Assembly (NCBI RefSeq): GCF_016918785.1
Contig: NZ_JAFFPT010000079.1
Span: 62,001-126,000 of the forward strand
Direction of reading: 5' to 3'
From: Leptospira ainazelensis
GTDB taxonomy: Bacteria; Spirochaetota; Leptospiria; Leptospirales; Leptospiraceae
DNA length: 64,000 bases
The notes beneath the pieces were generated by a model that had not been told where the DNA came from, ran no database searches, and worked only from the letters and a program-made list of their open reading frames with translations. Shown piece by piece: positions 1 through 9,566 of the stretch; the first letter of the stretch is position 1, and each line of letters begins with the position of its first letter. The position numbers and the translations under genes were made by a program.

Positions 1-31
1 TATTCAAAAAAGAATTCCGGTAGGTTGGTTC

Positions 32-1177
32 ATGTCTTACGATCTTTATTTTGCCTGTTCGATCCAATACATTGCATTGGGTTTGATATATTTTATCAAA
101 AGAAGGAGGTCGTTCCATCGAAAGCAGGCGCTTATTCTTATGGCTATCGGATTTAACTTAATCATCTTTTCCACTCAGAATTATTTCTCCAATAAAACGC
201 TCCGGCTTATCGGTGATTTTCTGTATTCTTTCTTTTTGATCGCGGGAACGATCGTTATCTACACGGTTTGTAAAGAATCGTTCGATCTTAGAGAAAAAGA
301 CAGAACAACAAATCAGAAAGAGACTTCCTTTTCTAAGGAGTTATTAGCGATAGGATCGATCTCTCTTTTTACGAGCGTCCTGATTCTATCCGTTTGGAAT
401 CATCCGGAGAATCAAAATCTTCCCAATCTTTTTGTTTCCGTAAGCGAAGTATCGATTTCCATACTTGTCCTTTATTGTATTTACGTTCATTTTTTTATTA
501 AGAGCTTTTACGTAAAAAAAGGACTTAAGCTCATTTATTTTTTGATTACGCTGATGCTTGTGGAAAAGATAAATCAACTCTTGCCGGGAAACTACCAGGA
601 ACCCGCGATGAAAATCGGCGGGATCGTCTATTTGGTTTCTCCGTTTTTTCTTTTAAACAGTTTTATCCAGTTTCCGTTCAAAAAAATAGAATCGGGAAAT
701 CATTCTTCTGTTCCGATTCCTTCCGGGTCGTTTTCCACACAGCCCTCAGGAAATTATTATCTGACAAATATGGATACCGAAAAAATCAAAAAGAATCTCT
801 ACGATCTTCTCGATACGGAAAAGATATTTTTAGACGAAGATATCCGACTACCTTCGGTCGCCGAAGAGCTCGGTTTGTCTACTCATCAGCTTTCCGCTTT
901 TCTCAACCGTTATCTTCAGACAAACTTCAATAACCTCGTCAATATTTACCGAGTAAAGGAAGCGATGAAACTACTCAAAGAAGAGCCGGCAAGATCGGTC
1001 ATCTCGATCGGGATGGCAGTCGGGTTCAATTCAGTTTCAACGTTTCAAAGAGCTTTTTTAAATATGGTAAAAATGAGTCCGAGCAGATACCGAGAGAGTA
1101 TACTCATTGGAAAAGAAATAAACATACCCGTCAATTTGATGGAGACGGTAGATAAAGAATCGACAATCCCTTGTTAG
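32..1177 (+). CDS. AraC-family regulator with multi-pass membrane N-terminus
   Basis: The 381-residue protein has a hydrophobic first ~230 residues with about seven predicted membrane segments. A soluble linker and a C-terminal AraC-type double helix-turn-helix follow (about residues 265-365); it includes VAEELGLSTHQLSAFLN and the second-helix stretch VGFNSVSTFQRAF, which is typical of AraC proteins. This membrane-plus-AraC architecture is common in Leptospira and suggests a membrane sensor that binds DNA directly; the signal is unknown. The ATG at 32 is the first in frame. A second regulator of the same architecture follows 250 bp downstream on the same strand. That gap shows no clear terminator, so co-transcription is undecided. 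Confidence 0.85.
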   Translation: MSYDLYFACSIQYIALGLIYFIKRRRSFHRKQALILMAIGFNLIIFSTQNYFSNKTLRLIGDFLYSFFLIAGTIVIYTVCKESFDLREKDRTTNQKETSFSKELLAIGSISLFTSVLILSVWNHPENQNLPNLFVSVSEVSISILVLYCIYVHFFIKSFYVKKGLKLIYFLITLMLVEKINQLLPGNYQEPAMKIGGIVYLVSPFFLLNSFIQFPFKKIESGNHSSVPIPSGSFSTQPSGNYYLTNMDTEKIKKNLYDLLDTEKIFLDEDIRLPSVAEELGLSTHQLSAFLNRYLQTNFNNLVNIYRVKEAMKLLKEEPARSVISIGMAVGFNSVSTFQRAFLNMVKMSPSRYRESILIGKEINIPVNLMETVDKESTIPC

Positions 1178-1427
1178 TCTAATTTACTAAGAGGACTTTT
1201 GTTCGATACTTTTTTAGCCTATTCCCCTTTGGTAGTCGTTTAAACTTGAAGGGATGGAAAAAGCCGTTTTAGAAGTAAGAAAAGGTTTTTCCGTCTCGTC
1301 AAAGTATAATCCGTGATAGGTGGTGTTCTTTTTGTCGGTTATCAATTTGAAGTATTTGTGAGATCGACTTCTTTTTTCGAGTCAAAAAGCTAAAGAACAT
1401 ATCTACGCCCGATTTCTTGAATTCAAA

Positions 1428-2531
1428 ATGAACGAGATCATAGGTTTAATATTCTATCAATATGTCGGCTTCGGCGGTATTCTGTCGCTCATATTCGCGT
1501 TGATTCAGATTTTGAAGGAAAGAAGTCTAAAAAACTTCATCCTATTTTTAATCTTCGTTTCCATGAGTTTTTTCCTGCTCAAGGGTCTGGTTCTTTTGAA
1601 CGGCTTTGGACTCGTCTATTCTCATTATTTTTCGTTCGAAATATTTTTTATCTTTTTGATAGGTCCTTCCCTATTTATTTACTTCAACCTTCTGCTTCTG
1701 AACGAAAAAGTTAACCTGCGGATTTTACTTCCGCACTATATCCCTGCGGTTTTGTTTTTGATCGTTTACGTCTTCGATACCGTTTATCTGATTCTCGGAA
1801 ACTTTCCCTTGAACGATCTAAACGAAAAATTCGAAGGTAGATACGATCTCATTTACGGAATCTCCACAATCATCACTCTCACATACATGTTGGTGATTCT
1901 GGTAAAATTTGTTCAATTGTTCAAAGGTAACATCTCCGATTATCCGTGGTCGAAACACATCATTCTTATTTTAGGCGTGGGGTTTGCCGGGGTTATCACC
2001 AATATTTTGATGGACTTTCGTTCCCTACTCTCCCTAAACGCGGTCTTTGTTGAACTTTATTTTTTAGCTTTGGGTATTCTCACCCTTACCGTGCTTTACG
2101 CGTTTGTAATCAGTCAGATTTATCCGATTACGTTCAACGCGATCTCTGAATCGTTCCAGAAGATGAGCTATCAAAAAAGTACTCTTCAAAATATAGACCC
2201 GAAAGATCTTGCAGTTCGTCTCGAAACACTGATGATGCAGGACAAGGTCTATCTCGAAGTCGGAATCACCTTAAATCAACTCGCAAAAAAACTGAATATT
2301 AAGTCGCATCAACTCTCAGAACTTTTAAACAACAATCTCAATAAGAGTTTTTTTACTTACATCAATCAATTTAGAATTCAGGAAGCAAAAGCGCGTCTTC
2401 TCTCCGAAAAAGAAAGTTCGGTGATCAAAATCGCTTTCGACAGCGGATTCAATTCGCTTTCGGTCTTTAACACGGTTTTCAAAAAAGAAGTCGGCATGAC
2501 CCCTTCTCAATTCAGAAAAAAGAATTCTTAA
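1428..2531 (+). CDS. AraC-family regulator with multi-pass membrane N-terminus (second copy)
   Basis: This 367-residue protein has the same architecture as its upstream neighbour. About seven hydrophobic segments cover residues 1-235 and an AraC-type HTH covers about 270-365 (LNQLAKKLNIKSHQLSELLN, then SGFNSLSVFNTVFKKEVG). The two proteins are clearly related in layout but diverged in sequence, so this is probably an old tandem duplication. Target genes are unknown. The DUF1566 operon that starts 170 bp downstream on the same strand is the nearest candidate, which is inference from position only. Confidence 0.85.
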   Translation: MNEIIGLIFYQYVGFGGILSLIFALIQILKERSLKNFILFLIFVSMSFFLLKGLVLLNGFGLVYSHYFSFEIFFIFLIGPSLFIYFNLLLLNEKVNLRILLPHYIPAVLFLIVYVFDTVYLILGNFPLNDLNEKFEGRYDLIYGISTIITLTYMLVILVKFVQLFKGNISDYPWSKHIILILGVGFAGVITNILMDFRSLLSLNAVFVELYFLALGILTLTVLYAFVISQIYPITFNAISESFQKMSYQKSTLQNIDPKDLAVRLETLMMQDKVYLEVGITLNQLAKKLNIKSHQLSELLNNNLNKSFFTYINQFRIQEAKARLLSEKESSVIKIAFDSGFNSLSVFNTVFKKEVGMTPSQFRKKNS

Positions 2532-2697
2532 TTCTATCAGCTTTTCCTTCGGATAAAAAGAAAAACTTCCGGATTGATTCTTCCGATCGTTTTTGCTTAA
2601 ATTTTTTTTTACCGAAAGGCGTTTTATAGAATTGAGAGATATCCGATTCAAAAGCTGTTATCTTCAAAACAATCGATTCTTTTACGGGTGGAGAGTT

Positions 2698-4932
2698 ATG
2701 AAGAAAATACGTTTCTATTTAAAGTTTCAAATTCCATTTTTCGGTAAGATTGGATTTCTTACTTTGATTCTTCTTCTGATTTTTTCGAACTGTCTCACGG
2801 AGAAGGGAGATAAAAATCGTTCCTTTTTCTTTTTTCCATCGGGGATAAGCTCCAATTCTTCCGTTGTAAACAATTCGGACGGAACTCCGATTCCCGTTTC
2901 CTTAGCGCCTCCGATGACGGGGAGTCTAACGTATTCGTCCGCGAATCCGATTTATGTTAGCGGTCAAACGGGAGCCATCGAGTTTGTGGACGTTCAGTGG
3001 AGCAGTTCGATGGCCGCTTCTTATCAAATTCGATACGGCTCCACCAACTGCCTAGACGGAACCGTCGATAGTTCAGGTTCGGTTCCCGCGTCTTCTTCCA
3101 CCACTTCTCGTATTCACGCGATCGCGGGCGTGACGGCTCTAAGTTCGGGAAACAATTCGATCCGTATCTGCATTTTCGATACGAGCGGTTCCACTCTCTG
3201 GGATTCGTATTCGCTGAACGCCGTCAGAGACGATGTAGCTCCGACGGTTAGTTTTACTCCGTCCGCAGGAACATACGGTTCCTCCGCGCCCAACGTTTCC
3301 ATCTCCTGCGCGGATACGGGAAACTCCGGTTGTAATCAGATCGCCTATCGAACCGACGGAACTGCTGCCTCTATCTCCAACGCCGGAGTCGCAGGTTCCG
3401 GCAGTTCCCTCTTTTCGTCCTCAATCACACTTCCAAACAACGCTACCACAAACTTCAGCGCCCTTGCCGTGGACAAAGCGGGAAATATAGGCTCGACTGA
3501 CAGCGCTTCCTACGTCGTCGCATTTGGAAATCCAACGATCACGATCGTTTCTTTGAGTAAGAGTATCATCAAGGGAACCGATAGTTCCACTCTTCGGTGG
3601 AAATCGGATATCGCCGGAAATTATTCGGTTCGGGTTGGCGGAAGCAATTGTTCTACTGGAACCTCTCTAAGCACCGGATCCGCAGCGGCAAATACGAACA
3701 TCGATTACACGATTTTAGGAAGCGACCTAAGTAGCGGTTCCAATACGATCCGCGTTTGTTTGACAACCGCCGGTTCAAACGTGGGAACGAGCACTACATC
3801 GCTCACACGAGACGACGTTTCTCCTCAGATCGTTTCCGTCTCGCCTGCTTTGACGCCGAACACAACAGCTTACGCGTTGAGCGTTTCTCAAAAAACCTTC
3901 AGCCTAACTTTCAACGAGGATATGGACACGTCTCTGACTCCCAATCCGCAACACAGAGACCAAAGTCAGACCGGAGATCCGGAAATCAAATGGCCCGGCG
4001 TAATAGGTTCCTGGAGTACGGATAAGAGAACTTATACTTTAGATCTTCAGAGTAACTTACCGGAATGGCATAAATTTTATCTTCGTTATACAAGCGCTTC
4101 GTTCAAAGATATTGCGGGCAATCTTGTTGTATCCAGTCCTACGGTTTCAGTAGTTACCGGAAATATCAACTTAAACTATGGAACCGTCAGCGATATCCGC
4201 AATCTGATCGCCTCGGATACAAAACAAACTGTATGTTCCGATGATAGCGGGATCGTAGTCTCTTGTTCCAGCACGGGTCAAGACGGAGAATTCTCGGCGC
4301 TTTCTTCCGGTCTTTTAGCTCCCGGAACGTTAGGCGGTTATGCAAGCGATTTTGTGACGGTCGATACGCAAAACCTCCGATATTGGAAGACCTGTTTATA
4401 CGATTATGAATGGAACGGCACGACCTGCGTAAAGACCTGTGCGGCCGATCAAATTTGGGACGGAACCTCCTGCGTCGCGGATCTTGGAAATCCGTATAAG
4501 ACCTTCAATCGTTCCGTTGAGGATTGTTCTAAATTGAATCTGAGAAACTCAGGCAACGGTTACGCGGGAAAAAAGGGCTGGAGGGTTCCCACATTAGCTG
4601 AATATTATACAATTCTGGAATACGGCGGAAACGTTGGAAACGAGTCGATTCCGGAAACTTACTTTCCCGGAATCCTTCGGAACAACTACCAAAGATATTG
4701 GACGAGCACAAACGCGATTACGATCAGCGCTTCCAATCGCGCTTCTCTTTCCCCGGCCATCGATCCATTGTCCAACGGTCCTATCAATTATTCCGCGATA
4801 TCCTCTTTGCAGTCTTGGGGTGCCTGGACCGTTTCTATCTTTGGAGGAACCACTCATCCCAATAACAAACTAAAGGAAACATCCTGGAGTTGGCCTACAT
4901 ACAATTTTACTTCTCTCTGTATAACGGATTAA
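2698..4932 (+). CDS. Large DUF1566 (Lcl-type C-terminal) lipoprotein
   Basis: I place the start at the ATG at 2698, not at the upstream ATG at 2593. It is preceded by GGTGGAG, and it begins a lipoprotein signal peptide of 32 residues ending LLLIFSNC, with Cys32 as the probable lipidated residue. The mature protein is Ser/Thr/Gly-rich and carries repeated Ig-like or chitobiase-C-like beta modules (for example around DDVAPTVSFTPSAGTYGSS), a Cys-containing hinge, and a C-terminal DUF1566 domain marked by GWRVPTLAEYYTILEYGG and a YWTST motif. It is likely displayed on the cell surface. The next gene, 15 bp downstream with a perfect AAGGAG, is a short DUF1566 protein, so the two form an operon. 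Confidence 0.8.
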   Translation: MKKIRFYLKFQIPFFGKIGFLTLILLLIFSNCLTEKGDKNRSFFFFPSGISSNSSVVNNSDGTPIPVSLAPPMTGSLTYSSANPIYVSGQTGAIEFVDVQWSSSMAASYQIRYGSTNCLDGTVDSSGSVPASSSTTSRIHAIAGVTALSSGNNSIRICIFDTSGSTLWDSYSLNAVRDDVAPTVSFTPSAGTYGSSAPNVSISCADTGNSGCNQIAYRTDGTAASISNAGVAGSGSSLFSSSITLPNNATTNFSALAVDKAGNIGSTDSASYVVAFGNPTITIVSLSKSIIKGTDSSTLRWKSDIAGNYSVRVGGSNCSTGTSLSTGSAAANTNIDYTILGSDLSSGSNTIRVCLTTAGSNVGTSTTSLTRDDVSPQIVSVSPALTPNTTAYALSVSQKTFSLTFNEDMDTSLTPNPQHRDQSQTGDPEIKWPGVIGSWSTDKRTYTLDLQSNLPEWHKFYLRYTSASFKDIAGNLVVSSPTVSVVTGNINLNYGTVSDIRNLIASDTKQTVCSDDSGIVVSCSSTGQDGEFSALSSGLLAPGTLGGYASDFVTVDTQNLRYWKTCLYDYEWNGTTCVKTCAADQIWDGTSCVADLGNPYKTFNRSVEDCSKLNLRNSGNGYAGKKGWRVPTLAEYYTILEYGGNVGNESIPETYFPGILRNNYQRYWTSTNAITISASNRASLSPAIDPLSNGPINYSAISSLQSWGAWTVSIFGGTTHPNNKLKETSWSWPTYNFTSLCITD

Positions 4933-4947
4933 AAAAAGGAGTTCGAA

Positions 4948-5544
4948 ATGAAACTAGTAAACAAACATTCTTTCCTTTCGGGTTTTATCGGTTTGGGAAT
5001 TCTATTCGGATCTTTTTTGCCGATCGATTCGATCGGAGGTCCGTTTAACGATAACTTGGATGGGACGATCACAGGCGCCGGCGGACTCATCTGGCAAAAA
5101 TGTTCCAGAGGACAAGGAATTACTGACTGCAGCACTCCCGCCGCAAGCGCTTCCAATTGGGCAAACGCTTTGAGTTATTGCAATTCGCTTTCTTTAGCGG
5201 GACGCATTTGGAGACTCCCCAACGTGAAGGAATTGTCCAACCTCGTCGATTATGGAAAAACCTTTGCTCCGATTATCAATGGAACTTATTTTCCAAATAC
5301 TTCCGGAACCTACTACTGGACTTCGACTTCCGGAATTTCAACCGGAACCAGTCCAAATACGACGCCCGATAACGATCCTCAGGCTTATACGGAGACTTCG
5401 AACAACGATAACGCGTATCGAATTCCGAGAAATACCGCATATCGAACGATGGCCTATGTCGTTGATTTTAGAATGGGCGGTGTGATCGAATTTCCAAAGA
5501 ATAACTCCACAAGTTCGTATGTCCGTTGTGTAAGCGGACCGTAA
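4948..5544 (+). CDS. Short secreted DUF1566 domain protein
   Basis: The protein has 198 residues with an N-terminal hydrophobic signal (about residues 8-30). The rest is almost entirely one DUF1566 domain: WRLPNVKELSNLVDYG, then YFPNTSGTYYWTSTS, and a C-terminal YVRCVSG. DUF1566/Lcl-type domains are found in many Leptospira surface proteins; their molecular role is poorly defined and is related by fold to C-type-lectin-like modules. AAGGAG lies 6 bases before the ATG. It is the second gene of a two-gene operon with the larger DUF1566 lipoprotein and is followed by a strong terminator. Confidence 0.82.
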   Translation: MKLVNKHSFLSGFIGLGILFGSFLPIDSIGGPFNDNLDGTITGAGGLIWQKCSRGQGITDCSTPAASASNWANALSYCNSLSLAGRIWRLPNVKELSNLVDYGKTFAPIINGTYFPNTSGTYYWTSTSGISTGTSPNTTPDNDPQAYTETSNNDNAYRIPRNTAYRTMAYVVDFRMGGVIEFPKNNSTSSYVRCVSGP

Positions 5545-5581
5545 GAAATGTCGAATCTCTAAATCGCGAAATTACCCTCGG

Positions 5582-5621
5582 AGCCCTTGGTATTCTTTCC
5601 CCTTACCAAGGGCTTTTTTTT
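5582..5621 (+). terminator. Rho-independent terminator of the DUF1566 operon
   Basis: A perfect 11-bp stem (AGCCCTTGGTA at 5582-5592 pairing with TACCAAGGGCT at 5604-5614) encloses an 11-nt loop. It runs into eight T residues, 37 bp after the DUF1566 stop codon. Confidence 0.9.
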
Positions 5622-5650
5622 AGATAAACCCGGGAAACCCTCTAAGTTAG

Positions 5651-5860
5651 CACGGATCGGGAAACGTCTATCTTCAAGATGGACTCCTTTTCCGGACAGA
5701 TCGACAGAGTTTCGGGAAAAGAAAAGTAGCAGACCTTGCAGATTTCGCCTTATCAGATTTAATAAAACGACTTGGATGCCAAAAGGAAACTTTCTATAAA
5801 AACGGAATTTTCGAAAGGGAAGAAAATGATTTCTTACAACCTTTAAAAAGCGGAAGTTAA
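5651..5860 (+). pseudogene. Possible gene remnant
   Basis: An open frame of 69 codons runs from just after a TAG to a TAA and has no credible start. Its translation looks protein-like: it contains ADLADFALSDLIKRLG and ends DFLQPLKSGS. The same frame reopens after the stop. It could be the C-terminal relic of a decayed gene. I do not recognise the family. The rest of the 5622-6018 gap shows nothing else. Confidence 0.3.
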
Positions 5861-6018
5861 AGAATGGCAAAGAAGATCGAATCGTATCGAAATAAAAAGT
5901 TTTTAATTTATCATTAGCCAATTCAGAAAAAGAACGAGAGACGTTTAATGGATGCAACTTATAGAACAAGGATCATTCTGCGCAAAAGTGTGATATAAAA
6001 CACTGAGCGCCAAAGAGA

Positions 6019-7662
6019 ATGAATCTATTAAAAAGCGAAAGAGAACCGACAACAAACATTTCCGGAAAAATACGATGCGGATTTCAAGGAGAATGTATCG
6101 AGTTAGATCCCGTCATACAGAGCGAACTTATAACTTCTCCCGATTTAAAAACAAAACTTTGCGATCTTGTAGGATCGATATCCCAATTTTCAAAACAGAA
6201 TCAAAACAATTCGAAGACCTTCGAACTCTTTATGGAGATCGTAAGCGAGAGCGAACAAACCTATCATCTTTACGCTTTGGTCTATCAGCAGACCGAAGAA
6301 ATCACTTTCGAACTCACGAAGATACCCGCGATACCCAATTCCAAAGTAAAATTAATCGCCATCAAACAAAGAATCAAAACTCACAAAGGGGAACTAAAAA
6401 CTTTCCTGGGGAAATCCCGCTTTGCATTTTTTTTAATCGAGGTTCAATTCGTTTCCACAAAAGGGCTTCCGGAACCGGGAATCGAATATATCGAACAAGT
6501 AATTATGGACGTATCCACCGAAATTTTTACTCTCACAAACGGAAATACGAAGATCTTAAGATATTCTCAAAATAAAATATTAGTTATGATCCCCGTTGAA
6601 AACAAACAATTCAATCTTTCAGTTCTTGCAAAACAGATCATATCGATTATGGACTATCCGCTTTCTTATCATGATAGCGAATTGTTCTTTAAAATTTCGA
6701 TCGGCGCATATCTGATGAAGGACCAAAAAGAATCCTTCAAAAAAATCCGATCCAAACTCACCGAATCGTTAAAAAAAGCCGTAAAATATCCCTTTAGCCA
6801 TTATATTCTTGGAGAACAAGAGGAAGAGATCGAAAGACAGAAGGCCATTCAACTCTATTCTTCTTTAAAAAATTCCATCTTTAACGAAGAATTGATACTC
6901 AAGTATCAACCCATATTGAATTCGAAATCAAAAAAAATAGAATTTGTGGAAACACTAACAAGATGGGTACACTCCGTGAACGGAAATATAAGTCCCGATA
7001 TATTCATTCCGATCGCGGAAACTTCCGGCCTTATCCTAACGATCGGAGAATGGGTGATGAAAAACGCGATCAGCGAAATTTCCATTCTAAAAAAAGTTTC
7101 AGGAATCGATCCCGATTGCAAGTTAACGATCAACGTTTCACCGGTACAATTGAATCATAAAGAGATCACCGAAAAACTTTTGGAATTTGCGAGGAGATAC
7201 GAAATCGCACCGGATCAGATTCTTATAGAGATCACCGAAACTTCGATCGAAGGCGAGGATAACTACGCGCTCGATCGACTCAGAGAACAAGCCGAAATTC
7301 TCCATCTCGAGGGTTTTCAAATAGCGATCGATGATTTTGGAAAGGGTCATTCCAACTTTTCAAGATTGGAGCAGATTCCTTCCGACATCGTTAAAATCGA
7401 TAAGAATTTAATCTTCGGAGCGTTACGCGATCCGTCTAAGATTAAAATTCTAACCTCGATCGTCGGAATTATACATACGATGGATAAAAAAGTAATCTTA
7501 GAAGGGATTGAAAATCAAGAATACGAGAAGATAGCCGTCGACACCGGCGCCGATTATCTGCAAGGGTATCACTACTATTATCCGATGAACATCCGCGGAT
7601 TGTCCCAGGTTTTCGGAAAAAATCCGAGAGTGGATTCGGTCCTCTACGAATCAAAACGATAA
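6019..7662 (+). CDS. EAL-domain protein, probable cyclic-di-GMP phosphodiesterase
   Basis: The 547-residue protein has a degenerate GGDEF-like or sensory N-terminal half (about residues 1-270, no GGDEF signature) and a well-preserved EAL domain (about 285-530). The EAL motif reads ETL in FVETLTRW. The other metal and catalytic landmarks are present: NVSPVQL, EITETS, IDDFGKGHSN, DIVKIDKNLI, the LEGIEN loop and the LQGYHYYYP end motif. Active EAL domains linearise cyclic-di-GMP to pGpG. No membrane segment is visible, so it is likely cytoplasmic. The ATG at 6019 has only a weak purine-rich ribosome site. It stands alone between the DUF1566 operon and a convergent AraC gene. Confidence 0.87.
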   Translation: MNLLKSEREPTTNISGKIRCGFQGECIELDPVIQSELITSPDLKTKLCDLVGSISQFSKQNQNNSKTFELFMEIVSESEQTYHLYALVYQQTEEITFELTKIPAIPNSKVKLIAIKQRIKTHKGELKTFLGKSRFAFFLIEVQFVSTKGLPEPGIEYIEQVIMDVSTEIFTLTNGNTKILRYSQNKILVMIPVENKQFNLSVLAKQIISIMDYPLSYHDSELFFKISIGAYLMKDQKESFKKIRSKLTESLKKAVKYPFSHYILGEQEEEIERQKAIQLYSSLKNSIFNEELILKYQPILNSKSKKIEFVETLTRWVHSVNGNISPDIFIPIAETSGLILTIGEWVMKNAISEISILKKVSGIDPDCKLTINVSPVQLNHKEITEKLLEFARRYEIAPDQILIEITETSIEGEDNYALDRLREQAEILHLEGFQIAIDDFGKGHSNFSRLEQIPSDIVKIDKNLIFGALRDPSKIKILTSIVGIIHTMDKKVILEGIENQEYEKIAVDTGADYLQGYHYYYPMNIRGLSQVFGKNPRVDSVLYESKR

Positions 7663-7724
7663 ACGAAACGGGACTAACGTCATTCGATCAGAATACGGGC
7701 CCGTTCATCTTTGATCTTTAACTT

Positions 7725-8621
7725 TTATTCAACGGATCGTGCGTCTTCCATTTTTCGTATTCTCAGGGAGTCTCTAGAAGGAGGAGCTCCGAAAAATCGA
7801 GAGTATTCCCGGTTGAACTGCGAAGCGCTTTCGTAACCGACTTGATACGCCGCTTCCGTTACCGGAAAACCTCCGAACGCCAAAAGTTTTCTGGCTTCCA
7901 TCAATCTCAATTGTTTCTGAAACTGAATCGGACTCAAACCGGTGATCTCCTTGAACTTACGATGAAACGTGGTTACACCCAATCCGGATTTTTCCGCGAG
8001 TCTTTTGATATCGACCGCGTTCGTATAATTTTCCCGAAACCAACGAATGGTTTGATGAATTCCAAAGCCCTTCCCTTCCGTCCAACAAAGTTTTCGCAAA
8101 CGCCAACCTTGAGGTCCGAGAAGAGTACGATACAAAATCTCGCGTTCATAAACGGGAGCCAACGCCCTGATATGCTCGGGTGTGTCCAAGAGTCGAAGCA
8201 TCTTCGCCCATGCTTCTATAAAATCTTCCGAAGCGGGACAAACTTCGAACTCGCCCGGAGTTTCAATATCGTCCTTGTTATCTCCGATGTCTTTGAAGAG
8301 ATCTATAAGAGAGTTTTGATTCAAACGAAGTCCGACGGAAAGATAAGGAACTCCGTTCGGTCCCTGATGAACTTTTGCGGTCGCGGGAATTTCAGCGGTG
8401 ATCACGAAATAAGAAGGGGCCTTTAAACGAAGAATCTGTTCTCCGATCGAAATCGTTTTTCGACCTTGGACTACAAATCCGATCATCGGCTCGTAAACCG
8501 CAGCAAGTTGATGCTCCGGAACTTCCCCTTGGATGATCAACACTCCGGGTAATTCCGTTTTTGTAGGACGGTTAGTCGCATGAATCGCCAAACGAGCGAT
8601 TTCTTTTAAAGGATCTTTCAT
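7725..8621 (-). CDS. AraC-family transcriptional regulator (AraC_N cupin type)
   Basis: The 298-residue soluble regulator carries the N-terminal cupin-like AraC_N domain (about 20-170; note EHQLAAVYEPMIGFVVQG and RLKAPSYFVITAEIP) and a C-terminal AraC HTH pair (about 195-290; KRLAEKSGLGVTTFHRKFKE, then VGYESASQFNREYSRFFG). Proteins of this type usually regulate a divergent oxidoreductase gene. Here an SDR oxidoreductase starts 189 bp away on the other strand. The shared intergenic region holds a perfect 12-bp palindrome that could be an operator. Confidence 0.88.
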   Translation of the reverse strand: MKDPLKEIARLAIHATNRPTKTELPGVLIIQGEVPEHQLAAVYEPMIGFVVQGRKTISIGEQILRLKAPSYFVITAEIPATAKVHQGPNGVPYLSVGLRLNQNSLIDLFKDIGDNKDDIETPGEFEVCPASEDFIEAWAKMLRLLDTPEHIRALAPVYEREILYRTLLGPQGWRLRKLCWTEGKGFGIHQTIRWFRENYTNAVDIKRLAEKSGLGVTTFHRKFKEITGLSPIQFQKQLRLMEARKLLAFGGFPVTEAAYQVGYESASQFNREYSRFFGAPPSRDSLRIRKMEDARSVE

Positions 8622-8705
8622 AGAAGTAGTATAACAGAGAAGATACTTTTAGGCATTCTAAAAAACGTAAAACAAACGAAAATCATACATTACGAATCCC
8701 AATTT

Positions 8706-8717
8706 CCGATTAATCGG
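8706..8717. promoter_or_regulatory. Palindrome in the divergent AraC/SDR promoter region
   Basis: The perfect palindrome CCGATTAATCGG lies midway between the divergently transcribed AraC regulator and SDR genes. Its position and symmetry suit an operator. Binding by the AraC protein is inference only, since AraC-family sites are more often direct repeats. Confidence 0.35.
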
Positions 8718-8810
8718 TAGAATTAGGCAATAAAACGGCACGATCGGATCTTGTTCCTTTTCCAAAATCACGTAAGATATTTCAAGAAAACTGAATAGAA
8801 GAGGATTCAA

Positions 8811-9566
8811 ATGAAAGTAGCAATCGTAACAGGCGGAAGCAACGGAATCGGAAAGAGCGTCGCAATGGAACTTGGTAAAAAAGGAATCGGAGTGATTCTT
8901 ACCTACCATTCCGATCAAAGAGGAGCGGAAGAAGTAGTCCGAGAAATCGAAAAAAATTCTTCGATCCGCGCGGTCGCGCTTCAATTCGATTTGAGCAAGA
9001 AGGAAACGTTCGAAGAATTTACAAGACTCGTAAAAAAGAAACTCGATGAACTTTGGAATCGAAAAACTTTCGACTACTTGGTCAACAACGGAGGGATCGG
9101 AGGCGGAATGCCGTTCGCCGAAATGACCGAAGATTATTTTTACAACATTTTTAATACGAACTTTGTGGGACCTTTTTTTCTCACACAACATCTCGTACGA
9201 TTTATGGAAGACGAAGGGAGGATCGTAAACACTTCAAGTTCTTCGAGTCATGGATCCTTTCCCGGATATTCAGCTTATGGTCCTTCGAAGGCGGCCTTAA
9301 CTTCTTGGACACGATACTTGGCAAAGGAACTTTCTCCCAGAAAAATTCGAGTGAACTCGATATCACCCGGCCCCGTACACACAAATCTGGGCGGAGGAGT
9401 ATTCGATAAACATCCCGAATTCATCCAACCTCTTGCCGACCAAACGGCTCTTGGAAGAATCGGTTCGCCGATCGATGTTGCAAAAACGATCGTCCATTTT
9501 CTTTCGGATGATTTCGGTTGGGTGACCGCTCAAGACATCGAAGTGTCCGGCGGTTTTTTACTCTAA
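8811..9566 (+). CDS. SDR-family NAD(P)-dependent oxidoreductase
   Basis: This is a classical short-chain dehydrogenase of 251 residues. The nucleotide-binding TGGSNGIGKS is at residues 7-16, the NNGG motif near 100, the catalytic Ser region at SSSSSHGS, and the YxxxK pair in YGPSKAA (about 156-160). The post-catalytic SPGPVHTNLGGG loop follows. The substrate is unknown. GAGG lies 7 bases before the ATG. The divergent AraC-family neighbour is the likely regulator. Confidence 0.9.
   Translation: MKVAIVTGGSNGIGKSVAMELGKKGIGVILTYHSDQRGAEEVVREIEKNSSIRAVALQFDLSKKETFEEFTRLVKKKLDELWNRKTFDYLVNNGGIGGGMPFAEMTEDYFYNIFNTNFVGPFFLTQHLVRFMEDEGRIVNTSSSSSHGSFPGYSAYGPSKAALTSWTRYLAKELSPRKIRVNSISPGPVHTNLGGGVFDKHPEFIQPLADQTALGRIGSPIDVAKTIVHFLSDDFGWVTAQDIEVSGGFLL

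Noticed and set aside
2593..2697. Upstream start of the large DUF1566 lipoprotein
   Set aside because: The signal peptide begins at 2698, where a ribosome site is present; the extension is charged and lacks an SD.
5559..5969. 136-codon minus-strand ORF
   Set aside because: It includes the terminator hairpin, has no ribosome site, and its translation is rich in Phe/Arg with no domain. The opposite strand has the more protein-like frame.
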